From the NCBI GenBank assembly GCA_040878035.1, contig JBBDMX010000049.1:45905-109904 (forward strand): a stretch of DNA of 64,000 bases. Direction: 5' to 3'. The position numbers and the translations under genes are program-made. Within the stretch, counting starts at the first letter, position 1, and every line of letters starts with the position of its first letter. The DNA comes from JBBDMX01 sp040878035 (GTDB lineage Bacteria > Planctomycetota > Phycisphaerae > Phycisphaerales > Phycisphaeraceae). The notes below the pieces were generated by a model. The model worked only from the letters and a program-made list of their open reading frames with translations, made no database searches and was not told where the DNA came from. Positions 8,941 to 18,305 of this stretch are shown one piece after another.

Positions 8941-11900
8941 TCAGTGAGCATGGCCTTGGATGGCGAACGTATACGTCGGCTTTTGTTCATCGTTGCTGGT
9001 GATCGTCACCACGGCATTTCGTGGGCCGGGGGCGGTGGGCTGCCAACGGATCGTCAGGCGGCGGCTGCCCAGGGGATCGACGCGCTTTGGTGGGGCGGCG
9101 ACAACGGTGAATTCACTGGCGTGCGGGCCGGTGATCTGCACGGCCTGGAGTAGGTCCAGGGGTTCGTGGCCCAGGTTCTGTACGAGGAAGGTTCGCGTCA
9201 CCGTGCCGCCCTTCACCGGGGCTTGGCCGAAATCCGTGTGATTCGTCGCGTTGGGGGCGTTTTGGCCGTTGGGAGTGTTCAGGCCGTTGCCTTCGACGTT
9301 GATCCTGGCCGGTTGCGCGCCGCGGCCTAACATATCCACGTCGAGAAGTTTTTCGTCGGGGTCGTTGCTGGCGATGCGAATCCGGGCTGTGCGCTTGCCA
9401 GGGCCGGCCGGGGTGAAGGTCACCGTGAAGGCGGCGCTGTCGCGGGAGCCGATTTGGGCGGGGGGCATGGCCGTGACCGCGAATTCGCCGGCGTGGGGGC
9501 CGGGGATGTCGAGCGACTCGATCGTGAGCGGATCGCTGCCGTCATTGCGAAGGGTGAACGTTCGCCGGACCGATCCGCCGACGTTGTCGGGCCAGCCGAA
9601 GTCCGTGCCGTTGTCGCGTTGCATCCAGGCGGCGCTGCCGCAGAGCGAGAAGCCATCGCGGCCAAGCGGGTTGACCTCCGGCCCGGCGACGGACTTGCCC
9701 GTGGGCGCCCAGACGTGGAACTGGTCGATCTCGAACAGCGTCGCCGGCTCGGCCGAGACGATGGCGATCTTGCTATGCACCTGCTTCATATTGTCGGCGC
9801 GGAAGAAGTGCCGGCCCATGTCGGTGTCGAGGTATCCGGTGTAGCGCAGCTTGCCGGCGTGGTTTGGATCGTTCTCGACGAAGAGGCGCAGCCGCGACCT
9901 CGTCCAAGGGAAGCGTACCTTCTCGCCGATGACCAGGCTGTTCCACACCGGTGACTCTTGCCCGCGGCGATCCTTGGTCACCTCTCCGGTCGGATAACCG
10001 ACGCCGACTTGCCACTGTCCATCAGGCAGGCCTGCGGGCTGATCAATCACCGCACCAAGCACGTCAAAGCCGCTGGGCGCTTTGGTGTAGTCGGACATGC
10101 GGAAGTAGACGGCCTCCACATGGAACGGAGGAGCAAAGTCGGCCACGCTCTCCATGCGGAACAGCGGCTGGCCGTCCTTGGCCTTTTGATCGACGAGCTG
10201 TTTGGCCTCGGCGTCGAGTTTGGGCTCGCGCGGCTTCCTGATGCCCAACACGCTGCTTTCGGGCCGAACCCAGGCCGACCTGTAGGGATCAAACGTCGTC
10301 CACACCTGCTCGTCGATTTTCGTGACGTTGGTGTCCTTGCCGTCGTCGCCTTTGGCGGGCGCTCGGCCCCAGCCGTTGTTGAGCACCAGGGCCCAGTCCG
10401 GCAGCACCTCGACGATGTGCCGGGCGGTGTGGTTGCCCGACGGTCCGCGAACCGTGAGCGTCACCGGGTAAAAGCCCGGCTGCGTGAAGGTGTGTGCAGG
10501 CGACGGCTCCTGTGAGGTCGTGGCATCGGCGAAATCCCAGTGGTATGTGAGCCTGCCGGTGGGCCCCGTCATGGCGATATCCCGCGAGCCTGCCGAGTTG
10601 AACCGCACGGCCAACGGCGCTGTGCCGCGCGGTCGATCCACGGTCAGCTTGGCAATGATCGGCGACACCTCGACGTGAAACCGTCCACTGTTGAGACTGT
10701 AGCCCGAAGTGCCATCGGACGCGATGAGCGTCACCGGATACCGGCCGGGCTTCTGATCCGGCGGGCATCGCCAGCGGAAGACACTGCCATCCATCTCGCC
10801 GACCTCACCCGCCCAGCGGTAGAGCGTCACGGGAAAGCCCTCAGGGTCCACCGCCGTGATGGGTACCGTCAGTTCCTCACCGGGCAGAATCACCTGGTCG
10901 GCCAGGTCCGGCAATTCCGGCCGCAGGTTCTCCGCCAGGTGATTGCGCGCCCGGCCCCGGTCGTCCTTGTAAGGGGCAGTGCGGTGGACGTTCACGATGG
11001 CGGGGTTGCTGTCGAACTCGCCGTTGTTGGCGACCAGCAGGATCGAAGTCCGTCCGCGCGGCAGCTTGTCGTCCCACGGCACGGTGATCGTGTAGGTCGC
11101 ATCGCCTGTGTCCTTCACAATCGTCGTGTTCTTGTTGCCATAGAGCACCTTCCACCGGCAGGTAAGCGGGCGGTCCATGAGGTCATAGCAGTCGGCGGCC
11201 GAGATGCGAATGCGGACCGGCTCGCCTTGGTGCTGTTGCACGAGCATGGCGGTCTTGTGCGCGTAGACCGTCTGTCCCCCGGTCACGTCGAGGCTCCGCA
11301 GAATCGCCACGGGCGGCGGGACGTCCATGCTCTTGGCCAGGGCGACCATGTTCCGCATGTGCGCCGTTTCGTCGTAGCCGTGCGCCAGCTTATTGATCTG
11401 CACGCGGGTCGGGCCGCGGTAGTCGGAGTGGTTGCCTTTGGAAAAGTAGGCCACGCGATGCCGCAGTTCATGGTCGTAAGGTACGTCGTAGGGCAGGGCA
11501 GCCTTCCAGATATAAAGCATGGCCGCAGGGTAGAGCCCATGACGCTTCAGCTCGGGCTTGATGGTGCGGGGCAGGTAACCGCCGGCGATGACCATTTTCA
11601 TCAGGCCCCAGGTTTCGCCGCCGGAAGAGCCCATCGAGTTGTAGAACGTGGGCACCAGCGCCTGATATGCGTCGGAGGTCGAGGAGGGACCCCGCTCCTG
11701 CATCGACGTGTGTGCCGGGCCGGCGCGCAGCACATCGGCGAAGTACCAGCGGCTTTCCAGGTCGAGCATGGCGCGGTCGCTATTGGCGATGTCGTGGCCC
11801 ATGCCCGTGGTGGACTGACTTGTGAAGTTCACCCCCAGCGCGCCCAACTGTCGGCCCTGGACGAAGTGAATGTGGCTGGCGGCGATCGATACTTTATTGG

Positions 11901-12300
11901 CCGGGTCGACGTCCCATGTGCTTTGGATGTAGCTGTGCCGGGCATCCTGGCTGGAGTACACATCGTCCCAAATGCCGGCGTAGGGACGGTTCGGATCATC
12001 GTGATTCACGAAGCGCATGAACTGCCCGGGCTGGGCCGTATCGGGATCCGCCGGCCAGAGGTGTTTCTCCACCGGCGGGGCCACGACGGTCTTGTTGTCG
12101 CCCAGGAGCGTGGGGTCCGTGACGGGCGAGTCGTCCTGGCTCCACAGCTTCCACTGGCGCGTTGGGTAATACGGATTGCGGATCGCCTCAGCCTGAATTG
12201 GGGCATCGGCAGGCGGTGCCTGCGGCGCCTGCGCCTGGGTCTGGGACAAGGGAATTGCGGTGACGGCAAAAACGAGCGGCAAGCAGACGAGCGACGGCAT
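8941..12300 (-). CDS. large secreted protein with PKD and two choice-of-anchor D domains
   Basis: 1119 residues from the ATG at 12300, which has GGAG ten bases upstream and opens a clear signal peptide (MPSLVCLPLVFAVTAIPLSQ). The first 400 residues are uncharacterised, with many Trp and His. Residues about 400-540 look like Ig-type beta domains. A PKD domain follows near 547-630, with YHWDFADATTSQEPSPAHTF and TLTVRG. The C-terminus has two copies of an ASH/choice-of-anchor-D beta domain (about 887-1000 and 1010-1113), each with an RTF...N.G..PL core and GPHA.EF motif. The protein is likely extracellular or cell-surface. No catalytic motif is recognised in the N-terminal half. It is divergent from the gene at 12387. 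Confidence 0.8.
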   Translation of the reverse strand: MPSLVCLPLVFAVTAIPLSQTQAQAPQAPPADAPIQAEAIRNPYYPTRQWKLWSQDDSPVTDPTLLGDNKTVVAPPVEKHLWPADPDTAQPGQFMRFVNHDDPNRPYAGIWDDVYSSQDARHSYIQSTWDVDPANKVSIAASHIHFVQGRQLGALGVNFTSQSTTGMGHDIANSDRAMLDLESRWYFADVLRAGPAHTSMQERGPSSTSDAYQALVPTFYNSMGSSGGETWGLMKMVIAGGYLPRTIKPELKRHGLYPAAMLYIWKAALPYDVPYDHELRHRVAYFSKGNHSDYRGPTRVQINKLAHGYDETAHMRNMVALAKSMDVPPPVAILRSLDVTGGQTVYAHKTAMLVQQHQGEPVRIRISAADCYDLMDRPLTCRWKVLYGNKNTTIVKDTGDATYTITVPWDDKLPRGRTSILLVANNGEFDSNPAIVNVHRTAPYKDDRGRARNHLAENLRPELPDLADQVILPGEELTVPITAVDPEGFPVTLYRWAGEVGEMDGSVFRWRCPPDQKPGRYPVTLIASDGTSGYSLNSGRFHVEVSPIIAKLTVDRPRGTAPLAVRFNSAGSRDIAMTGPTGRLTYHWDFADATTSQEPSPAHTFTQPGFYPVTLTVRGPSGNHTARHIVEVLPDWALVLNNGWGRAPAKGDDGKDTNVTKIDEQVWTTFDPYRSAWVRPESSVLGIRKPREPKLDAEAKQLVDQKAKDGQPLFRMESVADFAPPFHVEAVYFRMSDYTKAPSGFDVLGAVIDQPAGLPDGQWQVGVGYPTGEVTKDRRGQESPVWNSLVIGEKVRFPWTRSRLRLFVENDPNHAGKLRYTGYLDTDMGRHFFRADNMKQVHSKIAIVSAEPATLFEIDQFHVWAPTGKSVAGPEVNPLGRDGFSLCGSAAWMQRDNGTDFGWPDNVGGSVRRTFTLRNDGSDPLTIESLDIPGPHAGEFAVTAMPPAQIGSRDSAAFTVTFTPAGPGKRTARIRIASNDPDEKLLDVDMLGRGAQPARINVEGNGLNTPNGQNAPNATNHTDFGQAPVKGGTVTRTFLVQNLGHEPLDLLQAVQITGPHASEFTVVAAPPKRVDPLGSRRLTIRWQPTAPGPRNAVVTITSNDEQKPTYTFAIQGHAH

Positions 12301-12386
12301 GTGGTACTCCAGGCGCCAGTTAACAAGAGCGTACCATTTGGCTACCATGGGTTCCTGCCCCTGGTACCTTCTTTCTGGAGGCCCCC

Positions 12387-12902
12387 ATGCCGCCAAGTGA
12401 ACCCCAATCATCACCGAAGGGCGGATTACAGCTTTGCCTGTCGGCGTTTGGTCAGGGGCAGCCAATCCCGCGGAAGTTCACCGGCGATGGGGAGGATGTT
12501 TCGCCGCAGATTACCTGGTCGGCGCCCTCGGAACGGACCCACTCGTTGGCGTTGATCTGCGATGATCCCGATGCACCGACGGAAAAACCATGGGTGCACT
12601 GGCTGATCTGGAATATCCCGGCGGCGATGCGCAAGCTGGAGGAGGGCGTGCCGCGCATGCAGCAGCCGGCGGGACTCAAGGACGTGCGCCAGGGCCGCAA
12701 CGACTTTCCCAGCGATAGTATCGGCTACCGCGGCCCGGCGCCGCCCAAGGGCCACGGGGTGCACCACTACCACTTCAAGCTCTACGCCCTGGACGCCCGG
12801 CTGGATGTGCCCGCCGGCGCCAAGCGTGAGGAACTCGAAGCCGCCATGAAGGGCCACGTGCTGGCCCAGGCCCAGTGGGTGGGCACGTACGAGCGCAAAT
12901 GA
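12387..12902 (+). CDS. YbhB/YbcL family Raf-kinase-inhibitor-like (PEBP) protein
   Basis: 171 residues, typical for bacterial PEBP proteins. It carries the two signature blocks of the ligand pocket, DDPDAPTEKPWVHWLIWNIP and GHGVHHYHFKLYALD, and the GEDVSPQITW motif near the N-terminus. The fold binds small anionic ligands. The bacterial role is poorly known. No signal peptide is visible, so the protein is probably cytoplasmic. GGAGG lies seven bases before the ATG. It is followed by a family B repeat and a convergent gene. Confidence 0.92.
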   Translation: MPPSEPQSSPKGGLQLCLSAFGQGQPIPRKFTGDGEDVSPQITWSAPSERTHSLALICDDPDAPTEKPWVHWLIWNIPAAMRKLEEGVPRMQQPAGLKDVRQGRNDFPSDSIGYRGPAPPKGHGVHHYHFKLYALDARLDVPAGAKREELEAAMKGHVLAQAQWVGTYERK

Positions 12903-12918
12903 GCGGCGTCAAGAAGAG

Positions 12919-13063
12919 GAAGTAACAGGGATGAACACGGATGGAGAGCGGGGGAAAGAGACATGATGAACAGGATTTCTGATTTCTGATTTCATCCTGT
13001 TCATCATGTCCATCACTGTTCCTTCGTCTGCATTGCCTATCCGTGTTCATCCCTGTTACCTTC
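12919..13063. repeat. nested palindrome (family B with A in the centre)
   Basis: Outer arms are GTAACAGGGATGAACACGG and its complement at 13041-13060. Inner arms are ATGATGAACAGGAT and ATCCTGTTCATCAT, and the centre holds two family A units. The right part supplies the last codons and the TAG stop of the convergent gene. Confidence 0.9.
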
Positions 13064-13747
13064 TGAATGGCTCGTATTGGCGTACTTGACTTGGCGGACG
13101 CCCAGCCAGACCAGGGACTCGAACCAGAGGATGGCGATGCCGCCGACGAGGCTCATCAGCAGCAGGTCTTTTTCGGGCGACCACGGTCCGAGCCAGTGGG
13201 GCCAGCGGTTCTGGATGGCGTTGCGGTCGGCGGCATGGGCGACGATGGCGCAGAGGAGCGTGGCCGGGAGCCAGGCGATCGAGGCATAGCAGGCGACGCG
13301 CTCGGCCATGGCCCAGGAGACGCGCCAGCCGCGCCGCCGGCTGAACCACGCCACCCCCAGCGCCTCGACATAGGTCAGCACCAGAACCGCCGGTGGCACC
13401 AGCGTCAATCGCAGCGCCAGATCGTGGCCGGGATAGCCCACCCAGGCGCCGGCCCAGACCGCCGAGCAGAAGAAGGCAAATAACAGCAGATAAAGGCGGT
13501 CGCGTCCGCGGCTGCCGCCGAGTCGAAGAATACCGAACGACTGGCCGGGCTGAAGGCAGATCATGGCGGTAGTGCGGAGGAAGGATGACAGGCTGATGTG
13601 ATTTTGCCAGGGCAAACCGGTTCGCCGCGCCGGGTCGGATTCGGCGATCGCCAGGCCGCATTCGGGGCAGGCGCCCACGCGACTCAACCCGCGCAACGGG
13701 TAGCCGCAGCGCTCGCAAAGGGAATCATCGGACGGGAAGGTTGGCAT
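13037..13747 (-). CDS. zinc-ribbon membrane protein, uncharacterised
   Basis: 236 residues from the ATG at 13747. The N-terminus has a zinc ribbon with Cys pairs at 11/14 and 27/30 (CERC...CPEC). Four or more hydrophobic membrane segments follow, the first near residues 85-105. Planctomycete genomes often encode such proteins with a cytoplasmic zinc ribbon and a small membrane domain. The function is unknown. The last eight residues (EGNRDEHG) and the stop are translated from a family B repeat, so the native end was probably slightly shorter or different. The frame continues past 13747 through the N gap, but that is an artefact. Confidence 0.75.
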   Translation of the reverse strand: MPTFPSDDSLCERCGYPLRGLSRVGACPECGLAIAESDPARRTGLPWQNHISLSSFLRTTAMICLQPGQSFGILRLGGSRGRDRLYLLLFAFFCSAVWAGAWVGYPGHDLALRLTLVPPAVLVLTYVEALGVAWFSRRRGWRVSWAMAERVACYASIAWLPATLLCAIVAHAADRNAIQNRWPHWLGPWSPEKDLLLMSLVGGIAILWFESLVWLGVRQVKYANTSHSEGNRDEHG

Positions 13748-13771
13748 GCGAACAGCATAGTAGTGGACGGT

Positions 13772-13898
<127 letters not shown>

Positions 13899-13942
13899 GC
13901 GGCACCTTTTACTTTTTGCTTACCGCTTTCTACTTTGCCTGT

Positions 13943-14764
13943 ATGCTCCAAGTGATCCTTCTCATGATCGTCGGCGGCATTGGCTTGGCGCAGGCAGTGA
14001 GCGATCCGCGGCAGGTGACGCTGCGCTGGCTGCGCCTGGGGGGGCTGATCGCGCTGCCGCTGGTGGCGATCGCGGTGGTGGCGGCCTGGATGGACCGCTC
14101 CGAGACGCTCATCGCCTGGCCATTGCTGCTGGCAGTCGCGTTGCCGGTAACGCTGCAATTGCTGGCGGTGCAGAAGGCCCGGCGGCAGTTGCAGCGCGGC
14201 GCAGCGACGCTCTCATATCTTGCCACCTGTACCGCACTGACATGGGTCGCCTGGACCTGGCTGACCGTGCTGGAACAGAGCGTGACTTTCATCGCTGCGC
14301 CGGGCAGTGTTCTGCAACTGCCTGCGGTCACCTGGGCTCAGGCCGTGCTGGCGCCGCCGCTGACGACCGGGCTGGTTGGCGGCGTGCTGGTGGCCATGCT
14401 GCTGGGCCACGCCTATCTGACTGCGGGCAACGAGATGACCCAGCGGCCGTTTCGACGCTTGACGCTGGTGCTGGCCGGGTTGCTGGCGGCGCGGGCGGTC
14501 GGCAGTCTGGCGTTAGCTCTCTGGCCGTACTACACCCATGGCCCCTGGCCATGGGGATCACCGGAGAGCTACGCACTGATGATCACCACCCGCTACCTCG
14601 TGGGGCTGGTCGTCCCCGGCGTGTTCCTCTACATGGTTTACGACTGCGTGCAGCGGCGCGCCAATCAGTCGGCGACGGGCATTCTCTACGTCACCGCGGT
14701 GCTGGTGATCATGGGTGAGGGCGCAGCGCTTTGGCTGATTGCGGCGACGGGGTATGTGTTCTGA
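13943..14764 (+). CDS. polytopic membrane protein, uncharacterised
   Basis: About 273 residues, with seven or eight hydrophobic helices spread evenly. It starts MLQVILLMIVGGIGLAQAV, and an alternative ATG lies nine codons upstream at 13916. Short cytoplasmic loops are rich in Arg (QKARRQLQR, TQRPFRRL). I do not recognise a family. The pattern of helices and the loop HAYLTAGNEMTQRPFRRL, where a His and Asn precede a basic loop, could suit a small redox or transport subunit, but that is speculative. It begins just after a scaffold gap, so upstream sequence may be missing. It is followed by a family F hairpin and a convergent gene. Confidence 0.7.
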   Translation: MLQVILLMIVGGIGLAQAVSDPRQVTLRWLRLGGLIALPLVAIAVVAAWMDRSETLIAWPLLLAVALPVTLQLLAVQKARRQLQRGAATLSYLATCTALTWVAWTWLTVLEQSVTFIAAPGSVLQLPAVTWAQAVLAPPLTTGLVGGVLVAMLLGHAYLTAGNEMTQRPFRRLTLVLAGLLAARAVGSLALALWPYYTHGPWPWGSPESYALMITTRYLVGLVVPGVFLYMVYDCVQRRANQSATGILYVTAVLVIMGEGAALWLIAATGYVF

Positions 14765-14774
14765 ATTGGTTTTC

Positions 14775-14854
14775 GCCGCTTGCGGCTTCGCGCAACCATG
14801 CGGAATACGGAACATCCCGGTTGATCGTACGTCTGCGCGAAGCCGCAAGCGGCT
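14775..14854. repeat. family F hairpin
   Basis: Arms GCCGCTTGCGGCTTCGCG and CGCGAAGCCGCAAGCGGC flank a core of about 45 bp. It lies between convergent genes, where it could also act as a transcript-end stem-loop, but there is no T tract. A close relative is at 40797-40873. Confidence 0.88.
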
Positions 14855-15946
14855 TTACTCGCGTGCCTGGTGCGTGATCTTGACCTGATACTGCCCGGGG
14901 AATGATTGGCCTGCGTAGTCGGGGGTCATGGCGACGGCGAGTTGGAGCAGGCCGCCTTGATCGGCGGTGAAGCTGCACTTGCTGCCGACCTTGAAAACCG
15001 CGCCGCTGCCGATGCGGGCGACCAGCGTGCCGTTGGCGATGCCCGGCAAAGCCCAGCCGCACTGGGCGGCGCCATCCGGGGTCGAAAGCGCATCCCAAGG
15101 TGTCAAGTTGACCGAACCGCTGGCGGTGAGACTGATCTGATCGCCCTTGTGCAGGCGGAGGCCCGTCTTCTTGAAGTTGATCCCCAGAATGTTGGCGCCC
15201 TCGACGGCGATGGTGCGATTCACCGGGTCGGCCGCCACCCCCAGACGGCGCGCGGTCCGCACGTCGCTGAGCTTGACTGTCACCGGGCCGACTCGGCTGG
15301 TGATCTTCAATTCGCCCGGCGACAGCTTGCCTACCACCTTGAACTTGCTGGTGATCACCGTGTCTTCGCGCTGAAACATCGGCAGGCGATCGTCCTGGTC
15401 CTCCTGGTTGACCAGCGTTTCCAGCAGCACGTTGAGAGGTTGCTTGCCTTGATCATCCGCCAGTTCGCAGTGGCGGCGCAGCTCCGGGATGATCGCCGCG
15501 CCGAGGGCCAGCAGCTTTTCCCGGGCCGCTCCGATGGCCGGGTCGTCGTCCTTGGTCTGCCCAGCCTGCTGGATCAGTTCGCCAAGGCGCCTGTCCATGT
15601 CCGGGTGGCTGTCGAGCCCCGGCGTCAGAGCCGTGACCGACTCCATCGGCACCTTCAGATCGCCAAACTCGGTCTTGATGGACAGTTCAGGCGTCGAAAC
15701 CTGTCCGATGATCACCGAGCCGTCGAGCAGTTCCAGGCGCATGCTGCCGGGCGGGGGGCCCAGTCCCAGCAGCGCGGTGATCTGGCTGCCGTCGTCGTCT
15801 GTCGGCGCGCCGTCAACCTGTATTTGCGGGCCAGGACCCTGGATGAGGTAACCGGCGAACAGTTCCAGATCACCCCGGACGGAGGACACCAGGGCGAGGG
15901 TCAACACCAGCGCCAGGGCACGGGGCATCGCGGTCATGCATGACAT
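14855..15946 (-). CDS. secreted protein with PA-IL-like C-terminal domain
   Basis: 363 residues with a signal peptide (hydrophobic residues 8-24, then cleavage near VRG). Two segments share a pattern in which a strand is followed by a charged-hydrophobic sequence: LLDGSVIIGQV...GDLKVPMESVTAL near 73-107, and a second near 220-240 with VTVKLSDVRTARRLG. The last 120 residues resemble the PA-IL (LecA) lectin-like domain found in many planctomycete exported proteins: a basic ANGTLVARIGSGAVFKVG strand, a hydrophobic GLLQLAVAM strand and a final GQYQVKI strand. It may bind carbohydrate, but the calcium-site residues are not verified. An ATG at residue 4 or 7 could be the real start. Confidence 0.7.
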   Translation of the reverse strand: MSCMTAMPRALALVLTLALVSSVRGDLELFAGYLIQGPGPQIQVDGAPTDDDGSQITALLGLGPPPGSMRLELLDGSVIIGQVSTPELSIKTEFGDLKVPMESVTALTPGLDSHPDMDRRLGELIQQAGQTKDDDPAIGAAREKLLALGAAIIPELRRHCELADDQGKQPLNVLLETLVNQEDQDDRLPMFQREDTVITSKFKVVGKLSPGELKITSRVGPVTVKLSDVRTARRLGVAADPVNRTIAVEGANILGINFKKTGLRLHKGDQISLTASGSVNLTPWDALSTPDGAAQCGWALPGIANGTLVARIGSGAVFKVGSKCSFTADQGGLLQLAVAMTPDYAGQSFPGQYQVKITHQARE

Positions 15947-16087
15947 AGGAGTGCTCGTCAGGGGCGGGAGGGCTGCGCATAGTCTATTCCGTGCCCACGG
16001 CTATGGGTATGGCTCGCGTTGGGCTGCTTTTTTCTGTCCCGCTAAACCTTTGTCGGCCAACCGAACGTCTTGCCGATAATTCACCTC

Positions 16088-17089
16088 ATGCGCTGGTTCA
16101 ATATGTTCAAGAAGAAGGCTGGGAGCATTCAACTCACCTCCCCCGCGGCCGCCCGGGGCCCCGGGAGTCCCCGCGGTTCCCGCAAGACCCATCAGAAGTG
16201 GGACCCGGGACAAACGTTGCGGGGCGCCAAGGTGCTGGGATTGCTGGGGGTGATCCTGCTGGTGGTAGTGGGCTGGTCGCCTGCGCGCCGGGCGCTGTCG
16301 GCGCACGTGAGCCAGACCCATGCACGGGCCCTGCGGCCGGAACAGATCACGTTCCGCAACGCCCCGGCGTGGATGCCCGCCAATTTCACCTACCGCCTCC
16401 AGCAGCTCCTGGCCGAGCAGGCCAGCGACGACCCGATGGACACCACCGGCCTGCGGCGAGTGCTGTTGACGCTGGAGCGTTGCGGCTGGGTGGAGACTAT
16501 TGATCGAGTGCAGCGCACCCCCGGCGGCATCGAGGTTGCCGCCGCCTTTCGTATGCCCGCTGCCATCGTAGACCAGCGCGACAACTACCGGCTGATTGAC
16601 GCCCAGGGCGTGATGCTGCCGGGCGTGTATCGCCCCCAGCACATCGCACGTCTGCGGTTGCCGATGATCAGCGGCGTGATCCAGCCGGCGCCGGCCATGC
16701 ATGGCCAGCCATGGGCCGGCGACCAGATTCCCGCGGCGTTGTTGCTGCTCCACGTGATCGCCGATCAGCCGTATATGGCACAGGTTCAGGCCGTGGACGT
16801 GTCGCAGCGCGATGTACGCGGCCGGCTGAGAATGGCTTTGGTGACCGCGCAGGGCCTGGTGCAATGGGGCCTGCCGCCGGGCACCGAACAGCCGCTCGAA
16901 CCCTCGGTGGGTGTGAAGATGGCCTGGCTGCTGAACGTGTATCGCCAGACGCGCAGCATCGATGCGGGGGGGCGCATCGTCGAGGTGTACGGCCCCGCAG
17001 TGTTTATCCACGATCCCGATCCGATCCAGGCGATGCGACCGCAAGGCAATGCTCAGGCGGATCGCACCGGCTACACTTGGGGACGGTGA
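16088..17089 (+). CDS. single-pass membrane protein, FtsQ/POTRA-like
   Basis: 333 residues from the ATG at 16088. A basic cytoplasmic N-terminus is followed by one transmembrane helix near residues 45-65 (VLGLLGVILLVVVGW). The periplasmic part has LLEQ-type helices, then VETIDRVQRTPGGIEVAAAF and DNYRLIDAQGVMLPGVY, reminiscent of the POTRA and beta domains of FtsQ/DivIB. Planctomycetes lack canonical FtsZ division and rarely have clear FtsQ, so this is only a fold-level guess. It overlaps the next gene by 4 nt (GTGA), so the two are probably translated together and work together. Confidence 0.65.
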   Translation: MRWFNMFKKKAGSIQLTSPAAARGPGSPRGSRKTHQKWDPGQTLRGAKVLGLLGVILLVVVGWSPARRALSAHVSQTHARALRPEQITFRNAPAWMPANFTYRLQQLLAEQASDDPMDTTGLRRVLLTLERCGWVETIDRVQRTPGGIEVAAAFRMPAAIVDQRDNYRLIDAQGVMLPGVYRPQHIARLRLPMISGVIQPAPAMHGQPWAGDQIPAALLLLHVIADQPYMAQVQAVDVSQRDVRGRLRMALVTAQGLVQWGLPPGTEQPLEPSVGVKMAWLLNVYRQTRSIDAGGRIVEVYGPAVFIHDPDPIQAMRPQGNAQADRTGYTWGR

Positions 17090-18051
17090 CGCAGGATCCC
17101 ACGAACAACGCCTTCCAGAAGCCCGGCGGCGACGCAAACTCGTCGCCGCCGCTGTCCTTTGACGAAGCCGCTGGGCCAACTTTGCCCCATGCCGCAGCGG
17201 TCGATTGGAACCAGTTAGACCGTGCTCTGGCCGACCCGCCGCAACCGCCGCCGGTCGGACAGGTGCCTGCGACTGGCGTGCTGGCGCTGCCGCCCAGTGA
17301 CGTTGACCCCGGGTCACGTGAACTCGTTCTGGCCTGGTGCCTCTGGCTGCTGGGCAGTTGGTGCGCCACGCTGTTGCTGACCTCGGGCAAACCCACCGTT
17401 CACCTGATGATGTACGCCTGCCTCACGGGCATGATGCTGCTCTGGCCGGCGCTGCGGCTGAGTCAGGGATACACCGCCCGTCGGGGACTGACGCGGTGGG
17501 TTGGGGGAAGCCCGGATGAAACTCGCGAGGATCCGCATCGCCCGCCGCCGGCCGATAGGCCCGGTCCCGCCGTCCGACTGGCGCGTGTGTTTCGCGACTG
17601 GATCAGTCTGTATCTGGTGTTCCAGGCGGTCATCTGGCCCCTGGTGATCACCGCCGAATGGTCGCTGGCGCAGACGCTCTGGCTCGACGCGGCGGTGGGG
17701 GCCTGGTCGCTGTTGACTGCCGCGTTCATCGGCTGGGGCGCCCTGTCCGGCCGAGGCGCGCTGCGCTGCCTGGCCATGGCGTTTTGCGTTCTGCTGGTCG
17801 TGGGCGAGCCCCTGCTTGAAGCCGTCATGGTCACGCTCAGCAACGCCACGATCACGCCCTGGTCCATGCGCATCAGTCCCGTATCCACCATCGAAGGGCT
17901 GACCCAGTCGCCCGTGGACTGGCAACCCTACCCCTGGGCCTGGCATGTGATCAGCGCCGCGGTCGCCGCCGCCCTGGCATGGCTGACCCTGATCATCCTG
18001 GTGCGGCGCCGCACGCAGCCCGGAATATTTGCAACAGATGAACACAGGTAA
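17086..18051 (+). CDS. polytopic membrane protein paired with the FtsQ-like gene
   Basis: 321 residues from a GTG at 17086 that overlaps the upstream stop. The first 95 residues are Pro- and Ala-rich and likely cytoplasmic and disordered. They are followed by about six hydrophobic helices with an Arg/Pro-rich loop (DPHRPPPADRPGPAVRLARV) in the middle. I recognise no family. The 4-nt overlap implies coupled expression with the preceding single-pass protein, so a joint envelope role is likely. The last residues (ATDEHR) and the TAA stop come from a family C type repeat. Confidence 0.7.
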   Translation: MTQDPTNNAFQKPGGDANSSPPLSFDEAAGPTLPHAAAVDWNQLDRALADPPQPPPVGQVPATGVLALPPSDVDPGSRELVLAWCLWLLGSWCATLLLTSGKPTVHLMMYACLTGMMLLWPALRLSQGYTARRGLTRWVGGSPDETREDPHRPPPADRPGPAVRLARVFRDWISLYLVFQAVIWPLVITAEWSLAQTLWLDAAVGAWSLLTAAFIGWGALSGRGALRCLAMAFCVLLVVGEPLLEAVMVTLSNATITPWSMRISPVSTIEGLTQSPVDWQPYPWAWHVISAAVAAALAWLTLIILVRRRTQPGIFATDEHR

Positions 18052-18305
18052 ACACAGATGGGAGAAAACTGGAAAGCAAGATGATTGAACACCAAGACAC
18101 GAAGACACGAAGAGGAATTTGTGATTTCTGAATCATGATTTGGCTTGATCCGTCTTCTTCGTGCCTTCGTGTTTTCGTGTTCACTCCTCTTTCTTCACTC
18201 TTCTTGGTGTCCTTGGTGTCCCGGTGGCTAATCCGAATTCCCTTCTATCTGCTCATCTGTGCGTCCTGATTCTCCCATCTGTGTTCATCTGTCTTCATCT
18301 GTGGC
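18035..18305. repeat. long nested palindrome (families C and A)
   Basis: Concentric arms are CAGATGAACACAGG with CCATCTGTGTTCATCTG, then ACACGAAGACACGAAG with TTCGTGCCTTCGTG, with a family A-like centre and CTTGGTGTCCTTGGTG on the right side. It supplies the stop codons of both flanking genes (18051 on plus, 18285 on minus). Confidence 0.85.

Noticed and set aside
10540..12555. Long plus-strand frame opposite the PKD protein gene
   Set aside because: No domain is seen and the minus frame has PKD and choice-of-anchor D domains with a signal peptide and SD.
14775..14854. Family F hairpin as a rho-independent terminator
   Set aside because: The stem is strong but no T tract follows on either strand, and the same element occurs inside rlmN.
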